Source: Arion vulgaris
Lineage: Eukaryota > Mollusca > Gastropoda > Stylommatophora > Arionidae
Reading direction: 5' to 3'
DNA: 64,000 bases
NCBI GenBank assembly: GCA_020796225.1
Contig: CM036767.1
Span: forward strand, 18,033,927 to 18,097,926
In this document: piece after piece, positions 40,952-51,235 of the stretch
How the letters are laid out: each line of letters begins with the position of its first letter
How positions within the stretch are numbered: position 1 is the first letter of the stretch
Position numbers and translations under genes: made by a program
The notes under the pieces: model-generated
Database searches by the model: none
What the model was told of the DNA's origin: nothing
The model's input: only the letters and a program-made list of their open reading frames with translations

Positions 40952-41027
40952 GAGCTACTATGTAAGTGCTTTTCTGATTACACTTTTAGCTATATTTAAG
41001 GGGCCGAGCTCGTATTGGGGCACCGTG

Positions 41028-41215
41028 ATTGATTGATTGATAGGATCATCATCATTGCACTTCGGTGAGTAGCCATGTGTGCTCCGATCTCTTTCTAACA
41101 CAGGAAGATCTCAGCTGCAGTGCATGAACTCCATAGCACGGCAAGGGTCCCTGATGTAATTTTGAAGATGTGAAGATATTTTTGTTGGAATTTGTTTAAA
41201 CATTTTTTCATCTTT
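41028..41215 (-). mobile_element. SINE-F 3' half
   Basis: TGATTGATTGATAGGATCAT, TTTCTAACACAGGAAGATCT and AAGGGTCCCTGATGTAATTT match the family. Confidence 0.7.
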
Positions 41216-41440
41216 TCTAATGGTGACACCGCGAGTGTATAGACACCGATTCTATTCAGCTTACTGTTGTTCAGAAACTGTTTGGGTCAGTTAAGATCTG
41301 GTCTCTGTATTATTCAGTATTTTTTCTCACCAAATGTGAGTTGCTTACCATATTATTTGATTCAACTCATCAAAAAGTTTGTCATGAGCAGAACTTTGCT
41401 ACCTTAACAGATAATTCTTGAAATTCTCTCTCTCTCTTCT
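41216..41440. other. Non-coding DNA
   Basis: No feature recognised. Confidence 0.35.
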
Positions 41441-41830
41441 TTCTTCTCCTCTCTCATAGGTCAGATGTCACACACCAGCAACCGTCATGTTCAAACCATC
41501 AGTTATATCCTGAATCCATATTATCCGTGGTCTTCCTTTTCTTCTCATTGCCGGAATGCCTCCTTCCATGATGGTCTTCACTAGTCCTTAGTGCTCTCAT
41601 TTCTCATTGAATGCCTCTTCCATGATGGTCTCTCAGCCCCGAGTCTCTTTATATGTGCAAAATACTTACATTTCTTCTCATTGCCGGAATGCCTTCCTTT
41701 CCATGATAAGAATTCTTTTTATTGCAGCCCTATGTGCCGAGTCTCTTTATATGTGCAAAATACTTACAATTCTTCTCATTCTTATTTGTAGCATCAGCCA
41801 GTTTGATTTGATTTTGAGTTCTTTCTAGAT
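41440..41830 (-). pseudogene. nLTR-1 LINE 3' end with internal duplications
   Basis: Antisense of the nLTR-1 tail (CTCATAGGTCAGATGTC ... TTTATATGTGCAAAATACTT). The segment around CATTGCCGGAATGCC and CCGAGTCTCTTTATATGTGC is present two to three times, so part of the coding tail is tandemly duplicated relative to 1845-2092 and 16555-16800. Confidence 0.7.
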
Positions 41831-41975
41831 AGATTATTTGATTAGTCCAATAAAATCTCCACATCAAAGGTAGACTGCAAAGGATCCAACACTTCCTGTT
41901 TTGTTCAGCAGTATGGAGGCATGTCCGTATGTTAGTATCAATTTCTTGTCATCGTTAGTTAATATTACACCCGTC

Positions 41976-42222
41976 TGTTGACGGGGCTCTCAAGCGAATC
42001 AAAGAATAGTACCACTGTGACCTACAAGGCATGTTGTTAGAGGCGACTGAGGTAAGGGACTATGGAAGCTACCCTAGTAAATAAAAACGTCGCAGAAATC
42101 GGATGTGCTGGCCTACTTGTAGGCGCAAACTGGCACAACGTACACTCGCTCTTAGGCTCAGATCACATACAAATCACAAAGAGTGGTTAAAAGTGGTAGT
42201 TCAAGTAAGAAGAGGATGAAGT
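41976..42222 (+). mobile_element. SINE-C copy 4
   Basis: Head GTTGACGGGGCTCTCAAGCG, core GCATGTTGTTAGAGGCGACT (two changes), body CTACTTGTAGGCGCAAACTG, and tail TTCAAGTAAGAAGAGG. Confidence 0.8.
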
Positions 42223-42390
42223 TAGAACTATGTTTTAGTTTATTAAGTATTCCTTGTCTGTACTTGGTATCTTCATAAAGAATGGTTAACAAGTGGTAGT
42301 TCAAGTAAGAAGAGAATGAAGTTAGAACTATGTTTTAGTTTATTAAGTATTCCTTGTCTGTACTTGGTATCTTCATAAAGATCTATGGTC
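42191..42390. repeat. 100-bp direct duplication spanning the SINE-C tail
   Basis: AAGTGGTAGTTCAAGTAAGA begins at 42191 and again at 42291. Each unit runs through TGTCTGTACTTGGTATCTTC. The duplicated segment includes the SINE-C 3' end and the beginning of a hammerhead-like Penelope tail. Confidence 0.85.
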
Positions 42391-42450
42391 GAAACGTAGA
42401 GTGCTGTTATTTTCATATTTAGTCATTTATTTTTCCTAGCTTATGTAATA
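42368..42450 (+). mobile_element. Penelope-like 3' tail with hammerhead-like core, copy 3
   Basis: CTTCATAAAGATCTATGGTC then GAAACGTAGAGTGCTG and a T-rich stretch. It is diverged from copies 1 and 2 but keeps ATAAAG...GGTCGAAACG. Confidence 0.4.
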
Positions 42451-42599
42451 CTGTAATTTACATGTCTTTGTCCATATTGCGATTTACTCAGTATTATCGC
42501 ATTCTCCCACGGTCTGCCATCTCAGATCTGTAGGTTTCCAGAGGACATCGTCTTTTACATCTCCTAATGTTTACTTCCTAATTTTATCACTATCTTCCT

Positions 42600-43436
42600 C
42601 GTGACAACTTGCCCTCAACGTGCCCTCAACGTGTCCTCCAGTATTGTTTCCAACAGAGACTCATGTCTGCTTCTGCTTTACGATCGCTATTTTGATGATT
42701 TTACCGTCATGCGCCTTCTTTTGATGAAGTCGACTGTTGTCTGGAGCTCATCTCTGGTGCCATGTATTTTTGAATGTAGTGTTGTGTTGTGCATTCCTTT
42801 ATATGAGGACATACAGGGGTGCAGGACATATTCTGTTGTTTGATCAGCGGTGTCACATAGACACATAGAGGATGGGGACAATCGTAGCCTATGTAAGTGT
42901 TTGTTCAGTCTGTTATGTTCTATCCTGAGTCGGAAGATGATGGTCTGTCCTGATCATTCAATTGGATGGTCATGCTGGTAGTTTATGTTCATGCTATTTC
43001 TTCTGTGTTATAGTTATGTCTGTCATTTCTTTTGTTGTTATAGTTTATGTTCATGTCTATTTCTTCTGTTGTTATAGTTTATGTTCATGTCTATTTCTTC
43101 TTCTGTTGTTGTCGATTTTTATTGGGTTGTTGCCCAGTGCCGTGGCTTGGGTGATATAATATTTGTGTCAGAATTCTACTATACCATCTTTCCATCTTTT
43201 TCTTGTTATTCCTCTCACCTTCTGTCCTGATGTTCTGCTATAGAATATTATGTTTACCTTGTTGTTAGGTTAAATTATTTGTATGTTGCTGAACCACTTT
43301 ATTCTTTGTTTCTCAATGTAACTCATGCAAGGTTATGACCCAAATTTCTCTCTTATATGCTGTTGTTGGTAACTTTTCGAAGACACCGCATTTCATATGT
43401 AGTTATTTTTGGTGACTGCGTTTTACTAACTGTCCT
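42600..43436 (-). pseudogene. nLTR-7 LINE C-terminal region
   Basis: The right part (43120-43420) is antisense RT C-terminus, also seen at 52430-52800. The left part ends with HNTTLHSKIHGTRDELQTTV and DFIKRRRMTV, the single-copy form of the segment amplified twelve times at 37367. The 3' tail is AGCGATCGTAAAGCAGAAGC (42665-42690 complement). A ~40-bp unit (TTATAGTTTATGTTCATGTC) is repeated three to four times at 42975-43100 inside the copy. Confidence 0.7.
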
Positions 43437-43689
43437 CGCCCGAGTGGGCCCAAATTTGGGGTGTACAGAAAAGAACACTGTTACCTGCCACACATGTCGT
43501 AAGAGGCGACTAAGGAGGTTTGGATGAAATCGGATGCACGTGTCCTAGACGTGTAGAAGTCTATGCGTTTAGGGGCCTACCAAACCAATGTGCAACGTAT
43601 ACACGTTCTTGGCAATGAGCAAACATATCACAAAGAGTGATTAAAATTGGTCGTAAAGAACGAACGCAAAGAAGAAGACTAACTGTCCT
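43425..43689 (+). mobile_element. SINE-A copy with perfect 12-bp TSD, nested in a LINE
   Basis: A 241-bp element (43437-43677) flanked by ACTAACTGTCCT at 43425-43436 and 43678-43689. The head (lacking GTTACCGG), core, body and CGAACGCAAAGAAGAAG tail are all present. Confidence 0.9.
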
Positions 43690-43815
43690 TGGTTGACTCT
43701 GGTAGCACAGCGTAGGCATGACAATGCTGTTGATCATCTTGTTGTTTAGCTGGGCATAGACCCTCAACCAACTCATGCCTTCCTATCTCTAGCTATCTCC
43801 TGCATCTCCCTCCAG
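43690..43815 (-). pseudogene. LINE fragment right of the SINE-A insertion
   Basis: The minus strand reads LNNKMINSIVMPTLCYQSQP, the RT 'VLPTLLYGSE'-type block. It continues the LINE left of the SINE. Confidence 0.55.
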
Positions 43816-44500
43816 CTCTTCTTTATATTGTTGATCTCCGCCTCCAAATCTCGTCTCCATGTATTTTCGGCCTCCTCTTTCGCTGTCCCTGCGGGTTCCA
43901 GGCAAGGACCCTTCTTGTTATATTCCCTCCGGTTTTCGCAAAGTGTGTCCTATCCAGCGCCAGCATCTTTTTAACCTGTTCGTTCACTGGAATATGTCTT
44001 GTTCTCTCCATAAGTTCCTCATTTGTGACCCTATCATACCATCTTATTCCCTCTATTCTGCGCAGACACCAGTTGATGAATGTTTGCAATTTATGTGCTA
44101 TTGTTTTAGTTGTTCTCCATGTTTCTGACTATTTACAATCTGGTGCTATTGTTTTAGTTGTTCTCCATGTTTCTGACTATTTACAATCTGGTGCTATTGT
44201 TTTAGTTGTTCTTCATGTTTCTGACTATTTACAATCTGGTGCTATTGTTATAGTTGTTCTCCATGTTTCTGACTATTTACAATCTGGTGCTATTGTTTTA
44301 GTTGTTCTCCATGTTTCTGACTATTTACAATCTGGTGCTATTGTTTTAGTTGTTCTCCATGTTTCTGACTATTTACAATCTGGTGCTATTGTTTTAGTTG
44401 TTCTCCATGTTTCTGACTATTTACAATCTGGTGCTATTCTTCTTCTTCTTTCGTTCACCCGCATGAGTTCAGACGTAGTCAGGGTGCCTATCAGCACCTG
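43816..44500 (-). pseudogene. nLTR-6 LINE RT C-terminus with internal 48-bp array
   Basis: The minus-strand 88-codon frame reads MQTFINWCLRRIEGIRWYDR, then HIPVNEQVKKMLALDRTHFA and VLAWNPQGQRKRRPKIHGDE, the thumb and C-terminal region of a LINE RT. Upstream, the 'SETWRTTKTI' codons that should occur once are repeated (44100-44440). A + strand collinear copy is at 51900-52180. Confidence 0.8.
44096..44440. repeat. 48-bp minisatellite made of RT thumb codons, 7 units
   Basis: The unit CTGACTATTTACAATCTGGT plus GCTATTGTTTTAGTTGTTCT CCATGTTT. In LINE sense (minus) it reads SETWRTTKTIAPDCK and stop, so each unit contains the RT 'GSETW' motif. Being a multiple of three, it leaves a 158-codon + strand artefact frame. 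Confidence 0.95.
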
Positions 44501-44664
44501 ACTGAATTTTCAGAAGGCTTACTTTCCTATCACCAGTTTCCTCGCCATTCAGGCGAGACTTACCTCGACTTCAGAAGAGTTACTGAATTACAGTTCCAGT
44601 ATTTTTATTGTCACTTTAATGACACGTTTCAAAGACGAATGTCAGTATTAAGCTTTTCTGGAAG

Positions 44665-45280
44665 ATTTATTGTTCTCTCATCATCATCAGGTGCCGTCTC
44701 CACCTCGAAGGTTGGCAGCAATGAATCTCCAGCATCCTCTGTCTTTCTCCTTGATGTTGCACTCTGCCAGACTGTAACCTGTCCATTTCTTAAAGTTTCC
44801 TCCCACTTATCTCTCGGTCTTCCTCTTGCTCTTCCCCTCAACTTTCCCTCTAGTAAAGATTTATCATGATGTCATGTCTTTTTATGTGCCTAAAATACTT
44901 TACTTGTCTGAATTTTATTTCTCTTAATAATTGTTTCTTCATGCCTAGTTTTCCTAAAACTTGTTTATTTTTCTGTTTTTCTGTCCATGAAACTCTGCCT
45001 ATTCTTCTATATATATCCACATTTCAAATGCATCAATTCTGTCTTCTAACTGCTTGTTCATTGTCCATGTTTCCGAGCCATACATTAATATAGGATATAT
45101 ATAGCATTTGATCATTCTCATTTTTAGCCTGTTTGTGATTTGTTTGGATGTCAGTAACTTTCTCATACTATTGAAGTTATCCTTGGCCATTCCTATTCTC
45201 TTTTAATTTTTGTTGTACATCATCTGTTATCATCTGTTATCATCTGACCGAGATATAAGAAATGTTTTACTTTGTTCTCT
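44665..45280 (-). mobile_element. nLTR-5 LINE, 5'-truncated, probably TSD-flanked
   Basis: Frames read KCYIYPILMYGSETWTMNKQ with LEDRIDAFEMW and, shifted, KWEETLRNGQVTVWQSATSR to FEVETAPDDDE. TTGTTCTCT occurs at both edges (about 44669 and 45272). The outside sequence (CACGTTTCAAAGACGAATGT at 44620; ATTTATCAAAGTG at 45285) is continuous in a second copy at 46130-46195, showing an insertion into an older repeat. Confidence 0.7.
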
Positions 45281-45292
45281 ACATTTATCAAA

Positions 45293-45799
45293 GTGATTGA
45301 TTAATTGATTGATAGGACCATCATCATTGCACTCGGTGAGTAACCATGTGTGCTTCGATGTTATTTCTTACACAGGAATAACTTATCATCATTGCACTCG
45401 GTGAGTAACCATGTGTGCTCCGATGTTATTTCTTACACAGGAATAACTTATCATCGAACTTCGTAGCAGCGCTGGTGAGAGTCCACGATGTAATTTAGAA
45501 AATGGTTAACATTAAGATCTTTTATAGGAATTGTTTATTAATAATAATCCTTTTCTAATGTATTTGCACGGGCAGCGGTATTTCAGCCTACTCTTCTCGA
45601 TATCGAACTGCCAATGGTTCTTTTACGTGCTCAAATTGAACACGGGACCTACTTTTATCGTCCGTCTCCGATAGGACTAGGAACTAGATCTCATCTACAC
45701 TGAGATCAGGCATCTCTGGAAAAATATCCCGATGGCTCCATGAAGTAGCGAACCTGGTACCTTTGTCACGAGAGACGAGCACCTAGCCTCTACGCCACA
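45293..45799 (-). mobile_element. SINE-F full-length copy with a ~72-bp internal duplication
   Basis: All F blocks are present to the head complement CACCTAGCCTCTACGCCACA. The block ATCATTGCACTCGGTGAGTA to TTTCTTACACAGGAATAACT occurs twice in tandem (about 45323-45468). Confidence 0.8.
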
Positions 45800-46076
45800 A
45801 CTATTTATATACTTCTTCTTCTTTGCGTTCGTTCTTTACGACCAATTTTAATCACTCTTTGTGATATGTTTGATCTTTGCCAAGAACGTGTATACGTTGC
45901 ACATTGGTTTGGTAGGCCCTAAACGCATAGACTTCTACACGTTTAGGACACATGCATCCGATTTCAGCCAAACCTCCTTAGACGCCTCTTACGACATGCA
46001 TGGCAGGTAACAGTGGTTCTATTCTTTACACCCCAAATTTGGGCCCCGGTAACCACTCGGGCGACTATTTACATAC
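45800..46076 (-). mobile_element. SINE-A copy with 13-bp TSD
   Basis: A 251-bp element (45813-46063) between ACTATTTATATAC (45800-45812) and ACTATTTACATAC (46064-46076), one mismatch. Tail TTCTTCTTCTTTGCGTTCGT complement, full body, core (one change: TTAGACGCCTCTTACGACAT) and head. Confidence 0.9.
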
Positions 46077-46527
46077 AATATACTGCTACTCAATTGTAAT
46101 TCCAGGACTTTTATTGTTGCCACTAAATCACACGTTTCAAAGACGAATGTCAGTATAACGCGGTTCTAGAAGATTTACTATTCTCCACATTCATCAAAGT
46201 GGCTAACTAACATTGTCGTCTTATCTTAGTAGACGGGTGATTTCGACATAGACAAGTCAATTACAGTATTACATAAGGAAGGACAAATGAAGTATTAAAT
46301 ATATTTAAAATACAACAAAGAACTGATCGTAAGTTTTCAGGAGTCAACGTACAGACATTCTCGAACAAACATAACCGTACATCGCCTTATTATCTTAGTA
46401 GCAGTAACAGAAGTTTAGGATATTGTACCCACTTTCAAGAGACCTAGTTTCAACACTTTCAAGTTATCAATTATTGTGTGTATGTTATTTTCCTTCCAGT
46501 GTTTATGGGACTTATAGAATGTATAAA
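46077..46527. repeat. Dispersed repeat P and unassigned DNA
   Basis: 46088-46200 matches the DNA flanking the nLTR-5 insertion at 44585-44668 and 45272-45290. The rest is unassigned. Confidence 0.5.
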
Positions 46528-46590
46528 ACAGAAAAACCACGACACTTGGCAACAACCCGGTAGCAGTGTGACGACACAAGAAGAAGATAA
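46528..46590 (+). pseudogene. LINE 3' tail fragment
   Basis: CAACAACCCGGTAGCAGTGT GACGACACAAGAAGAAG is the 3' end of the LINE seen antisense at 52430-52490. Confidence 0.65.
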
Positions 46591-47269
46591 ATGTATAGCC
46601 TATTTATAGAATGTTTTACAGTCTCTCTTCTCTTCCTCCCCACACTTAATTATGTTGGCACCGGTTAAGTAGTTTCTCATTATTGCGCATCTATTTGCAC
46701 CCTCTCTTCACAGTTACCTTGTATCTCACACATAACTCTTGCGCACATCGCGTCTCTAGTGTGCCCCTTATATCTGAAATGTACCCGGATCAACGTCTGT
46801 TGTGATCTTCTTACACATCTGTTGTACTCTACACTTCTATTGTGCCTTTTCACACCACCATCGCACCTAATTTATGTCTAATTCAGATCTCTATTGTGTC
46901 CCGCACCTCATTCTTCTATTGTATCCCTTTCATGGCGCATGTTGCGCCGCCTTCACACTTTTGTTCTGTCCTTGTCACATCTGTATTTGATCCTTCGTAC
47001 CTTTGTTAGGAACCTCAATCTTTGTTTCCAACCTTTCTCGAATCTGTTATGTCACCGCACATTTTGTATGTTCCACCTTTGCATCCCCTTCCCTATGATT
47101 TTTAGGTGATAAACGCCTCTTTAAGTCGAGGCACGCCCATTCAGCGTAAGAACAAATATATGGTGGCTACATCAAAGCGTGTAGGCCAAGAGACATCAAA
47201 ATAAGAAGTAACTCCCTAAGGAGAATCCTAACCTTCTAACTGCATCTTCAATATTGACACACCCAACAT
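46591..47269. other. Non-coding DNA
   Basis: No gene recognised. The region is locally pyrimidine-rich with repeated CACATCTGT and TCTATTGTGTCC words (46780-46960), a decayed short-period repeat. Confidence 0.4.
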
Positions 47270-47271
47270 AT

Positions 47272-47735
47272 TGAGAATCTCTGTGGCTAAGTGGTTAGCC
47301 TTGCATTCCACTGGTTCAAATCCGGACCGCGCCGTTCTGTTCACCAGTGTACTTATTCCATAAATTCGCCCGCCTGCCCAGCGTGTTCGTAGCGCGTTGG
47401 ACGACGGATGATACGGCCCCTGTGAGTGCGGTTCAATTCTGCGGGCTGGCAGAAAAGCCACAGGTTCTCCAGATTTACGATGTTCGTGGCACCGAACCGA
47501 AGGGAAACGATGTCCATGGCACCGAGCCGAAGAACTGAAAGCTCAAGTGCTTCTGGATCGGAACAAAAAAGTTTTCATTAAAAAAATTCCAAATATTCCT
47601 AGGATTGTTGCCCACGCTACGTAGTTCGAGTTTTGTGCAATACTCGTGGTTGGCGTGTCATTTCTGTAGAGGGGTACCGTGCCATATGGGGTAAAACCCG
47701 GTACAATGAATTCAACCCTTCGAAGAATCATTGGT
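47272..47735 (+). mobile_element. SINE-J copy 3 interrupted by SINE-K
   Basis: The J head (CTGTGGCTAAGTGGTTAGCC, B box TGGTTCAAATCCGGACC) runs to about 47360. J resumes at about 47590 (TTCCTAGGATTGTTGCCC) through GGGGTAAAACCCGGTACAAT. The intervening block is SINE-K. Confidence 0.75.
47362..47585 (+). mobile_element. SINE-K copy 2, nested in SINE-J
   Basis: CGCCCGCCTGCCCAGCGTGT, GTGCGGTTCAATTCTGCGGG (B-box-like) and AAAGCTCAAGTGCTTCTGGA, with an A-rich tail. It matches 16815-17000. Confidence 0.75.
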
Positions 47736-47960
47736 CTAATATGGTTTGCAATCACGGTAACGGGAGTACATTGACCCAGTTTGGAATGTTCTCTTAAGTG
47801 CAGTTGTCTATGAAACATTGTCCTTAGTTAGCCGTGTACTCTGTACGATTGTATTGACCAAATATCCAAATACGAATGTATGTCATTTACAACGTATTGT
47901 ACCATCAACAACCACTTGTCATATCATTGTAGTATGTAAAATTGATGTTTAAATAAATCC
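47736..47960. other. Non-coding DNA
   Basis: No feature recognised. Confidence 0.35.
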
Positions 47961-48505
47961 CACCTTATTCCTTTCCGCTCCTCGTGGAGCATAGGACCAT
48001 AACAGTTGTCTTCCAGTTTTCCCGGTCTTTTGTTGTTTACTGGGATAGTCCAGCATCATTCAGTCCCTCAAGAAGACTCCTACTCCAGGTCTGTTTTGGA
48101 CGTCCTCTTTCCGTTCCCTTGCTAGTTCCACTCAAGTGCTTGTCTCTCTCTCTCGCGATCACCGCCCAGACTGATGTACCAGATCTCCTCATAAATTCTA
48201 TTCATGTGGAAATCTGATTCATGCAGCATTAGCATTGGTGTGTTTACGTCACATCTTTAGCGCGATTTGGAGATCGTGTGCTTATCCTTCGGCGATGTGT
48301 CCGGTTTTAGCCAGCGTTTACCGGGTTCGCTCTCCGTCAGCCTTTAACTGTCCCCATCCGAACTGCAAAGCAGCAGGTTAAGTGCTTGTCTAGTGACACT
48401 CGACTGTATTCTCAGCAGGGTATAAACGACCCATCACCATTTTCTCCTCCTGACCTAGGTCATCATGGTTCTTATCACATGTCTGTATGTGCGACACGGT
48501 CATAC
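47961..48505 (-). pseudogene. nLTR-6-related LINE 3' fragment split by SINE-E
   Basis: It is collinear with 24171-24540 on both sides of the SINE-E at 48146-48379. Confidence 0.65.
48134..48391 (-). mobile_element. SINE-E copy with perfect 12-bp TSD
   Basis: A 234-bp element (48146-48379) flanked by AAGTGCTTGTCT at 48134-48145 and 48380-48391. On the minus strand it begins AACCTGCTGCTTTGCAGTTC and ends GCGGTGATCGCGAGAGAGAG. This fixes the limits and orientation of the family. Confidence 0.9.
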
Positions 48506-48695
48506 CTTCACGGTCTAAGAATACACCGACCGAGTACACTTATTGATAAAGGTCTAAATCTTATTGGTATTCAGCTTGATGACTCGCTACGTTACCGAAC
48601 CATACAACAAGACGGATTTCACATTTGAGATGAATACCCTGAACTTTGCTTTTACTAGAGATGGCAGTAAATTAGCTGAATAAATTATGATACTA

Positions 48696-48874
48696 ACAAT
48701 AATCAGTGGCGGCTTGTGGTCATTTTTCTTGGTGGGGCCAGACACAAATTTTCGGAAAAATCATGGTTTTGGAGTATTTACTATTATTTGTCTATTCCGG
48801 GAAGTTTTCCCTTTCGATTATCGTTGGCGCAGGGCCCCACTGGCCCTTAATGACGAGCCGCCCCTGACAATAAT
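48696..48874 (+). mobile_element. hAT MITE 3 with perfect 8-bp TSD
   Basis: A 163-bp element (48704-48866), CAGTGGCGGCTTGTGGTCAT to TTAATGACGAGCCGCCCCTG, flanked by ACAATAAT on both sides. Confidence 0.9.
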
Positions 48875-48889
48875 AATAACCCTTCCATC

Positions 48890-49560
48890 GAAAACGTGAT
48901 TTCAACAGTCTCGGCGTGTGTTGTTGCTTCTCTCTGGTGTGTGTGGAGGTGACTGTATAAGTCCAATCCTAGAACGCAGTCTCTTACCATAGAATATACA
49001 TGATCAGGTTTGGACAAGTGCGTATTGTGTCTTTTCGCACAGCTCGTGTTTTCTCTGCGTTTCATTAGTACACCGATTCTCAGCTATGTCAGTTCTAGGG
49101 ACCTCGCAGGTGCTGGGGAGTTCGTGCACTGCCGCTGAGATTTTCCTATGTAAGAAAGATATCGGAGCACGCATGGCTACTCACCGAAGTGCAATGACGT
49201 TGGTCCTATCAATCAATCCTTCAATAAATTTCCCTCTTGCTGTGATTCAGCTTCATATTTGGTGATCTTGTGCAAGGGAATCTCAACACATTGTACCAAT
49301 ATCGAAGCATTTTAGATGCATATTATTACCAGTGTCATTGTAGCGGTTTTTATCTTCTGTTCACCAACCGGTTGTCTGCCCCCATAGTTCGCCATACATT
49401 TCTGGGCGCGCTTATCAAGCATCCGCACAACGTTACCGGCATATTTCCCATAGGACTTCTGCAACAGAGTGTGAATACTTGGAATTTGGCCCTCATGTGG
49501 AATTCGGTATCTAGGATTTTGTCCTGCCATTTTATTGTGAGTAATTTGCATTTGAAAATA
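48890..49560 (-). pseudogene. nLTR-4 LINE C-terminal region split by SINE-F
   Basis: The minus strand reads MAGQNPRYRIPHEGQIPSIH then TLLQKSYGKYAGNVVRM (classic 'W.DRI.N.EVL.RA...SI...L....RWAGHVVRM'), and further on LGLDLYSHLHTHQREATTHA (C-terminal zinc finger). A SINE-F piece (49098-49222, +) interrupts it. Confidence 0.8.
49098..49222 (+). mobile_element. SINE-F 3' piece nested in nLTR-4
   Basis: GGAGTTCGTGCACTGCCGCT, TTTTCCTATGTAAGAAAGAT and CCTATCAATCAATCC. The flanking LINE sequence is continuous in the copy at 28500-28540. Confidence 0.7.
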
Positions 49561-49930
49561 GATGTCTGCGAAAATAATAAATATAAAATGGAACGAATTC
49601 AGGAGAAGTGATGAAATCAGAGAAATGTCTGGTCAACCACTAGTGACAACTGTTATAAGAAAGAGCAGATGGAGATATGTTGGACACACCTTGAAGAGAA
49701 ATGATAAACGAATATCAAAGCAGGCATTGAAGTGGGATGCAAAGGGTTCAAGAAAGAGAGGATGACCTAATGAAACCTTGAAACGAACTTTGCTGAGAAA
49801 GGCAAGAAATATCGGTCCCAGTTCCATAGAGGAGATTGCGCGAGTTCCCCAGGATAGAGCAGTATGGAGAAATTGTTTGCAGGCCCTATGTAACGTATAA
49901 CGGTACGAGAGGAATTATTATTATTAATCG
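49555..49930 (+). pseudogene. nLTR-3 LINE C-terminus, best copy
   Basis: SDEIREMSGQPLVTTVIRKS, RWRYVGHTLKRNDKRISKQA and (frameshifted) QDRAVWRNCLQAL, ending GAGGAATTATTATTATTAAT. The ATTATT tail differs from the GAAGAAG tail of other LINEs here. Confidence 0.85.
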
Positions 49931-50140
49931 TGGAGACCACTTGTGTGGAAGTGGTTTCCCGCGTGTCTGCTGTACAATGTCCTGTTTCATTTGCGTACAA
50001 CAGTGAAGTGAGCACTATGGCCCAGTCAATTTTCAGCTTTGTGGTTACGCTTATCTTCTTTGCTCCACACAGTGTCGGATTAGCCTAGTAGCAGAAGTAG
50101 CAATGCACGGGCCCCGCGCTTCTAGGGGCCCCGCGCCTAT

Positions 50141-50790
50141 GTGGCAGAGATGAAAATGGAAAAAATAACCAGATGTTATTTCAAAACACGCATTCTGTCT
50201 GAATTTTTTAATGTCGTATGTGATGGTGCCGAATCCAAAGAAATCGAAGCAGAAAATGCAGAAGACGTGTCCCACTGTGTAGTGGATGAAAGCAGTGCTA
50301 TAGAAGAATCATCATTACCAATACTACCATTAAGATCAGTAACTCTTCACGATTTAGCCACATTTTTCACAAGACAAACTGAAATCGAATGTACAGAAAG
50401 TCTTCCCAATTTAGCCATATCAACTTCAAGCCAAAGAGAGACAGAAAGCTACAGACATGCTTCTAATGAAGCAACATCTTCTACAAGCCAAAACACTACG
50501 AAAGTAAAATGTACTCAACGATATTGGTGAATGGCCAAACAATTTCAATCGAGATTATTGGATTGTGAAAGAAAGTAGCGAAGTGCAACATATGAACAGT
50601 GATTTCTTGTCTTAAAAAAACATACAATAAAGAAAACAATCCACGATTTTGTCGAAAGTCGTTTTTCACATACACACATACACCAACAAACAAAACTCAC
50701 GTAAGAGATTGGTTGTGTTATACAGAAACTAAAGGACAACTGTTATGTTTTGTTTGCAAAGTTATTGATTTAGGCTGTACCATAGAGTGA
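50141..50790 (+). pseudogene. hAT transposase N-terminal part with TTF-type zinc finger
   Basis: The frame at 50141-50530 (129 codons) is acidic and Ser-rich, like the low-complexity N-terminus of ZMYM1-like hAT proteins. After a stop and frame change, 50599-50790 reads FTYTHTPTNKTHVRDWLCYT then ETKGQLLCFVCKVI, a TTF-type zinc finger ('RDWL.YS...G..FCF.C'). The link between the two is broken by a frameshift near 50530. Confidence 0.75.
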
Positions 50791-51235
50791 CTGGTGTATT
50801 TGGAATACTCCGGCAGTTAAAATCTATTACAGCAGAAGAGGTCTTGAAAAGAACTCCAAATATTGTCAGCTCTTACCAAGAGGATTTGGAAGAAAGCCTA
50901 GGCGACGAACTTATGCAGTTCACTGAACTTCTTAAAACTAATGTAGCTGCTGCTATTAGCAACGAAAAGCATGAGGCTCTTGAACTGCAATTTTATAAAC
51001 TTATAATGGAAAATTCATTAGAGTCGTGTTTCCCAAATGTAGAAATAGTCTTACGAATTTACTTGTTTTTAATGATTACTAACTGCAGCGAAGAAAGTTC
51101 TTTTTCGACATATAAAAGCGTATTCGAGCGTATAAAAGGTGAGTTCAGGAACATGATGGGACAAGAATATAAAAATAACCTCACCTTAATGAACATTGAA
51201 TGTAATTTACTTGAGAAATTGATTTGTCTAGTATT
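50787..51235 (+). pseudogene. hAT transposase C-terminal part with dimerisation domain
   Basis: The 180-codon frame starts in a helical region (ITAEEVLKRTPNIVSSYQED) and ends with the hAT dimerisation block, FPNVEIVLRIYLFLMITNCS, EESSFSTYKSVFERIKGEFR and NLTLMNIEC. About 300 residues with the DDE catalytic core are absent between the zinc finger and this part, so the gene cannot encode an active enzyme. Confidence 0.85.

Noticed and set aside
44025..44501. 158-codon frame with HVSDYLQSGAIVLVVL repeats resembling membrane segments
   Set aside because: It is the antisense of a LINE RT fragment amplified in 48-bp units.
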